From Microcaldota archaeon (lineage in GTDB: Archaea; Micrarchaeota; Micrarchaeia; Anstonellales; Bilamarchaeaceae), in the NCBI GenBank assembly GCA_016180665.1, contig JACPAS010000077.1, forward strand, positions 1 to 7,610: a stretch of 7,610 bases of DNA, given 5' to 3'. The first letter of the stretch is position 1. Each line of letters opens with the position of its first letter. A model generated the notes under the pieces. It was not told the DNA's origin. It did not search any database and was given only the letters and a program-made list of their open reading frames with translations. Positions 5,321 through 7,610 of the stretch are shown here, one piece after another. The translations under genes were made by a program, and so were the position numbers.

Positions 5321-5912
5321 TTAATTTCTTTTCCACCAACTCAAGAGAATTAAGGGTTTTTTGGATTACGAATCTGGAAAGCCCAAGACCAGAGAAAACA
5401 TTAGTAAAAAGATCTTCATTCTTTTTGTTCATTCCACTTTCGCGAATTAACTTTTGCCAGTTTCCATTTAGAATCCCTTTAATCCAGTGGTTTAGCTCTT
5501 CTTCTAAAAACAAAACATCATTTAACGGATCGTAGGAGCCTACTGGAACTTTTTCTCCGACTTCATTTGTTGAACCTGAGGCATCAACTATGTGAATTAG
5601 AACATCTGCTTTTCTTAGGTCATCTAAGAATTTGTTCCCTAAACCTTTTCCTTCATGAGCACCTGGAACTAGACCAGCTACGTCCAAGATTTCGACTGGC
5701 ACGAACCTTCTTGAATTAATGCAAAAACCAGTTCTAGGATTACATTTTACTCCAAATTCTTTATCTACACACTCAATTTCTACGTAACCTACCCCGTGGT
5801 TTGGTTCAATTGTTGTGAATGGATAGTCAGCTCTCGCTACTGGGATTGAAGTAATCGCTTGAAAAAATGTTGATTTGCCTACACTGGGCTTGCCAACTAG
5901 ACCTATTAGCAT
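5256..5912 (-). pseudogene. YchF-family GTPase, N-terminal fragment (G domain without G4)
   Basis: A 218-codon frame. It holds the P-loop GKPSVGKST (residues 7-15), switch I region YPFTTIEPNHG (30-40), DVAGLVPGAHEGKGLGNKFL (77-96, G3) and the archaeal YchF signature VDASGSTNE (109-117) and LSEWSEEE (197-204). Intact archaeal relatives (about 390 residues) continue with a strand and NKxD (G4), then the G5 SAE motif. Here the frame runs only seven residues past EEE to CKK, then out of frame to TGA at 5256. The family associates with translation/ribosomes. ATG 5912 has AGGA at 5919-5922. I call the locus a broken gene, although a sequencing error or recoding could rejoin it. Confidence 0.85.
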
Positions 5913-5949
5913 AAAAATTCCTAAAAAACAATTTGGTTCATTCTCTTAA

Positions 5950-5973
5950 TAATAGTTAACATTTTTACTATTA
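5950..5973. repeat. Inverted repeat in the ychF-vapB divergent gap
   Basis: Perfect 7-bp arms TAATAGT (5950-5956) and ACTATTA (5967-5973) separated by 10 bp. It lies between the divergent YchF-family gene and the antitoxin gene. It is AT-rich, so it may be chance, or it may be a second operator, since its outer sequence TAAT resembles that of the 6025-6049 repeat. Confidence 0.35.
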
Positions 5974-6015
5974 GAAAAGGGAGGTAGTAGAAAATTTTGT
6001 ATAAGTAAGAAAAAT

Positions 6016-6049
6016 CAATATTTTTAATACTTTCTAGCCAAAAGTATTA
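6016..6049 (+). promoter_or_regulatory. Antitoxin promoter and 9-bp perfect inverted-repeat operator
   Basis: Arms TAATACTTT (6025-6033) and AAAGTATTA (6041-6049) are perfect reverse complements around a 7-bp centre, ending two bases before ATG 6052. An AT-rich TATA-like run (about 6017-6028) overlaps the left arm and is about 26-30 bp before the ATG. There is no Shine-Dalgarno sequence, so the mRNA is probably leaderless. AbrB-type antitoxins commonly repress their own promoters through such palindromes; that role here is inferred. Confidence 0.6.
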
Positions 6050-6051
6050 CT

Positions 6052-6291
6052 ATGTACGAATACGTAACCAAAGTAACAAAAAAAGGTCAGTCGACAATTC
6101 CATCAGAATTAAGAGAAGCTGTTGGTATCGAACTGGAAAGCGAAGTGGTTTGGTTTAAGGAAGGCCATAGGTTAGTAATAGAACCTAAGAAAAAATATAA
6201 CGACCCATTAAAAGAACTAAAAAAGCTTAACATTAGATTAAAAAAATCTGCTTTAGAATTATCCAAGGAAGCTCAGAAGGAGTTTTGGTAA
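6052..6291 (+). CDS. vapB: AbrB/MazE-type (SpoVT-AbrB) antitoxin, VapB-like
   Basis: A 79-residue protein. Residues about 3-47 form a swapped-hairpin SpoVT-AbrB DNA-binding domain, with the diagnostic KKGQSTIPSELREAVGI (residues 10-26) followed by a strand pair ending LVIEPK. The charged helical tail (about 50-79), rich in Lys and Leu, is the expected toxin-binding part. The toxin gene starts one base after its stop, the standard antitoxin-toxin order. A perfect inverted repeat covers its promoter, consistent with autoregulation. There is no Shine-Dalgarno sequence at ATG 6052; the TATA spacing suggests a leaderless transcript. Confidence 0.88.
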   Translation: MYEYVTKVTKKGQSTIPSELREAVGIELESEVVWFKEGHRLVIEPKKKYNDPLKELKKLNIRLKKSALELSKEAQKEFW

Positions 6292-6292
6292 A

Positions 6293-6721
6293 GTGGAGAA
6301 GCATCTTATTTTTTTAGATACAATGGGATTTATAGGAATTGTAGACGAGACAGACAGGCTTTACCCATATTCATCAAAAATTTTTGAAAGTGCAAAGAAT
6401 AGCTCGATTACGGTATTTGCAAGTATTGTCTCATTAATGGAATGTTCTTATGTATTAAAGAAAATAATTAGAAAAGATAGCCAGGTTACCGAAATTTTAC
6501 ATATGCTGCTTTCACTTGAAAACGTTCATTATTTGCCATTAACCTCTAATATTTTTGTGGAAGCAACTGATTTTATTGTAAATTATAAATTATCATTAAG
6601 TGATGCACTAATAGCAGCGACTTTCCTAAAAGTAGAAAATGCGGAGTTTATAAGTTCTGATTCTGATTTTGATTCAATTCCATTTATCAGAAGAATTTCA
6701 TTAGAGGAGATAAAACTATGA
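6293..6721 (+). CDS. vapC: PIN-domain toxin, VapC-like ribonuclease
   Basis: A 142-residue PIN nuclease. The likely metal-binding acids are Asp9 (FLDTMG), Glu50 (LMECSYVL), Asp104 (LSDALIAA) and Asp123/125/127 (SSDSDFD), in the usual spacing. Canonical PIN motif I has Asn or Ser two residues after the Asp; here it is Met11, a mild oddity. The family commonly cleaves tRNA or rRNA. Start is GTG 6293, one base after the antitoxin stop, with AAGGAG at 6277-6282 inside the antitoxin gene. Its stop overlaps the methyltransferase start (ATGA), so the three genes are translationally linked. Confidence 0.87.
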   Translation: MEKHLIFLDTMGFIGIVDETDRLYPYSSKIFESAKNSSITVFASIVSLMECSYVLKKIIRKDSQVTEILHMLLSLENVHYLPLTSNIFVEATDFIVNYKLSLSDALIAATFLKVENAEFISSDSDFDSIPFIRRISLEEIKL

Positions 6722-7293
6722 GAAAACCAGAATTTCATTTTCCAGCAATTTATAAAAAAGCAAGGAGGGGAGGGCCAGCCATAATTCTTCCAAAGGACAT
6801 TGGAATGGTTATCGCCTATACCGGAATTGGTAAGGAATCAGTTGTTGTAGAAGCAGGCGGAGGATCTGGCTTCCTTACGATTGCGTTGGCGAATGTTTGT
6901 AAGAAAATCCATTCCTATGAAGTCAAAGAAGAATTCGCGAAACTTGTTGGCGAAAACGTTGCAAACGCCGGATTCTCAAATGTTGAAGTGAAGAATAAAG
7001 ATGTTTTACAAGGGATTGATGAGAAAGATGTGGATTTAGTTGTGCTGGATATGCTGGATGCGGAGAAAGCAGTTCAGATTGCACATTCAGCGCTGAAAAA
7101 AGGTGGATTTTTGGTAGGGTATATGCCTCACACTGATCAGACACAAAGATTTTATTTGGAATGCCAGAAATATTTTTCTAGGATCTTCACTATGGAATCA
7201 ATAATAAGAGAATATGATGTGAAGGAGAGGGGGATGAGGCCTCAACATTTTGGGCTTCAACATTCAGCTTACCTGGTTTTTGCACAGAAATAA
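6718..7293 (+). CDS. trmI: TrmI-like tRNA (adenine-58-N1) methyltransferase, lacking N-terminal domain
   Basis: A 191-residue Rossmann-fold SAM methyltransferase. Matches to archaeal TrmI: ARRGGPAIILPKDIGMVIAY (residues 15-34), SAM motif VVEAGGGSGFLT (43-54), acidic ribose contact Glu68 in SYEVKEEFAKL, the catalytic-region Asp111 (VVLDMLDAE, where relatives have LDLPxPE), GGFLVGYMP (129-137) and RGMRPQ (171-176). Archaeal TrmI is about 250 residues with an N-terminal beta domain of about 60 residues; that domain is absent and not found upstream. ATG 6718 overlaps the vapC stop and follows GAGGAGA (6704-6710), so it is expressed with the toxin-antitoxin pair. A related methyltransferase of different specificity is possible, because the two prolines of LDLPxP are missing. 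Confidence 0.8.
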   Translation: MRKPEFHFPAIYKKARRGGPAIILPKDIGMVIAYTGIGKESVVVEAGGGSGFLTIALANVCKKIHSYEVKEEFAKLVGENVANAGFSNVEVKNKDVLQGIDEKDVDLVVLDMLDAEKAVQIAHSALKKGGFLVGYMPHTDQTQRFYLECQKYFSRIFTMESIIREYDVKERGMRPQHFGLQHSAYLVFAQK

Positions 7294-7321
7294 AAGAAGT
7301 TTTAAATGGTAATGGTCATTA

Positions 7322-7336
7322 TTTTTATATAATATA
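7322..7336 (+). promoter_or_regulatory. TATA-like element upstream of the 86-residue gene
   Basis: An AT run TTTTTATATAATATA just before GAGGGTG (7338-7344). The spacing to ATG 7350 is short for both a TATA element and a Shine-Dalgarno sequence on one transcript, so the true TATA may lie further up, for example the TTTTAAAT near 7300. Confidence 0.3.
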
Positions 7337-7349
7337 AGAGGGTGAAAAG

Positions 7350-7610
7350 ATGTCTATTGTAGAATTCGGAGAGTTTAAGGGAAATAAAATGATAACCATG
7401 AAAAGAGATGAGAATGACAAATACCCGTTCAGTTTTGGGAAAGCTAAGGCAAAATTAATAGTTGAAAACTTCGAAGAAATAAAGAAATTTGCTTACTTTA
7501 TTCATCTTAAACATCCTAATAAGAAAGCAAAACTGGATAGGTTAAATAGCATTAAAAAAAATATTCATACTAATATAGATTTATTGCCAGAGACAAACCC
7601 ACAAATATAG
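7350..7610 (+). CDS. Small protein of unknown function (86 aa)
   Basis: Complete: ATG 7350 with GAGGGTG at 7338-7344, and TAG as the last three bases of the window. It begins with a short beta-rich part (MSIVEFGEFKGNKMITMKR), then DENDKYPFSFGKAKAKLIVEN (residues 20-40), then a basic helical part (FEEIKKFAYFI) and a Lys/Asn-rich tail. The centre of DxxDKYPFxFGxxKAKLIxE type resembles a small conserved protein I recall from DPANN-like archaea, without known function. No signal peptide or membrane segment is seen. It is separated from trmI by 56 bp with its own AT-rich promoter-like stretch, so it is probably a separate transcript. Confidence 0.7.
   Translation: MSIVEFGEFKGNKMITMKRDENDKYPFSFGKAKAKLIVENFEEIKKFAYFIHLKHPNKKAKLDRLNSIKKNIHTNIDLLPETNPQI

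Noticed and set aside
1..7610. CRISPR array, insertion sequence or prophage
   Set aside because: No regularly spaced long repeats, transposase, integrase or terminal inverted repeats with target duplications were seen. The only long repeat is inside tbp.

Overview
The window is AT-rich archaeal chromosome. The evidence is a set of archaeal/eukaryotic-type information-processing genes: ribosomal proteins S26e and L21e, TATA-binding protein, RNA polymerase subunit Rpo4/F, RNase P protein Rnp2 (Pop5), an archaeal YchF-family GTPase, and a tRNA with an intron after the anticodon. Start regions are also archaeal: strong GGTG-type Shine-Dalgarno sequences inside operons, and start codons about 25 nt from a TATA element (leaderless type) at operon heads. 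S26e, compact genes and a secreted Cys-repeat protein lean towards a DPANN-type lineage, but I cannot fix the clade from sequence reading alone.

Layout. Positions 1-572 (+) hold the tail of a Lys-rich reading frame, then rps26e and a DUF1805 protein, tightly coupled. Positions 543-1679 (-) hold tbp followed by a secreted or membrane-anchored Cys-rich protein, probably one operon. A divergent promoter region (1680-1814) carries three direct repeats. Positions 1815-3017 (+) are the conserved archaeal run rpl21e-rpoF-DUF655. Positions 3062-3166 (-) are an intron-containing tRNA-Val(UAC), followed on the same strand by purE (3204-3644). purE and rnp2 (3695-4021, +) diverge from one palindromic TATA element. 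Positions 4007-5912 (-) form a run of YchF-type GTPase (broken into two frames), a GNAT acetyltransferase and cutA. Positions 6052-7293 (+) are an AbrB-type antitoxin, a VapC-like PIN toxin and a short TrmI-like tRNA methyltransferase, overlapping or nearly touching. Positions 7350-7610 (+) encode a complete 86-residue protein of unknown function. No gene-free stretch exceeds 300 bases.

Most of the window serves transcription, translation and tRNA metabolism. The most unusual points are: (1) an exact 83-bp repeat linking the two halves of tbp, best explained by recent intragenic gene conversion; (2) a YchF GTPase that has lost its G4 (nucleotide-base recognition) segment and is also frameshifted at a run of seven A; (3) one perfectly palindromic TATA element placed to serve two divergent, apparently leaderless genes; (4) a toxin-antitoxin pair coupled to a tRNA methyltransferase lacking its usual N-terminal domain, with a perfect 9-bp inverted repeat over the promoter. 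I did not find a convincing wholly new multi-gene system.
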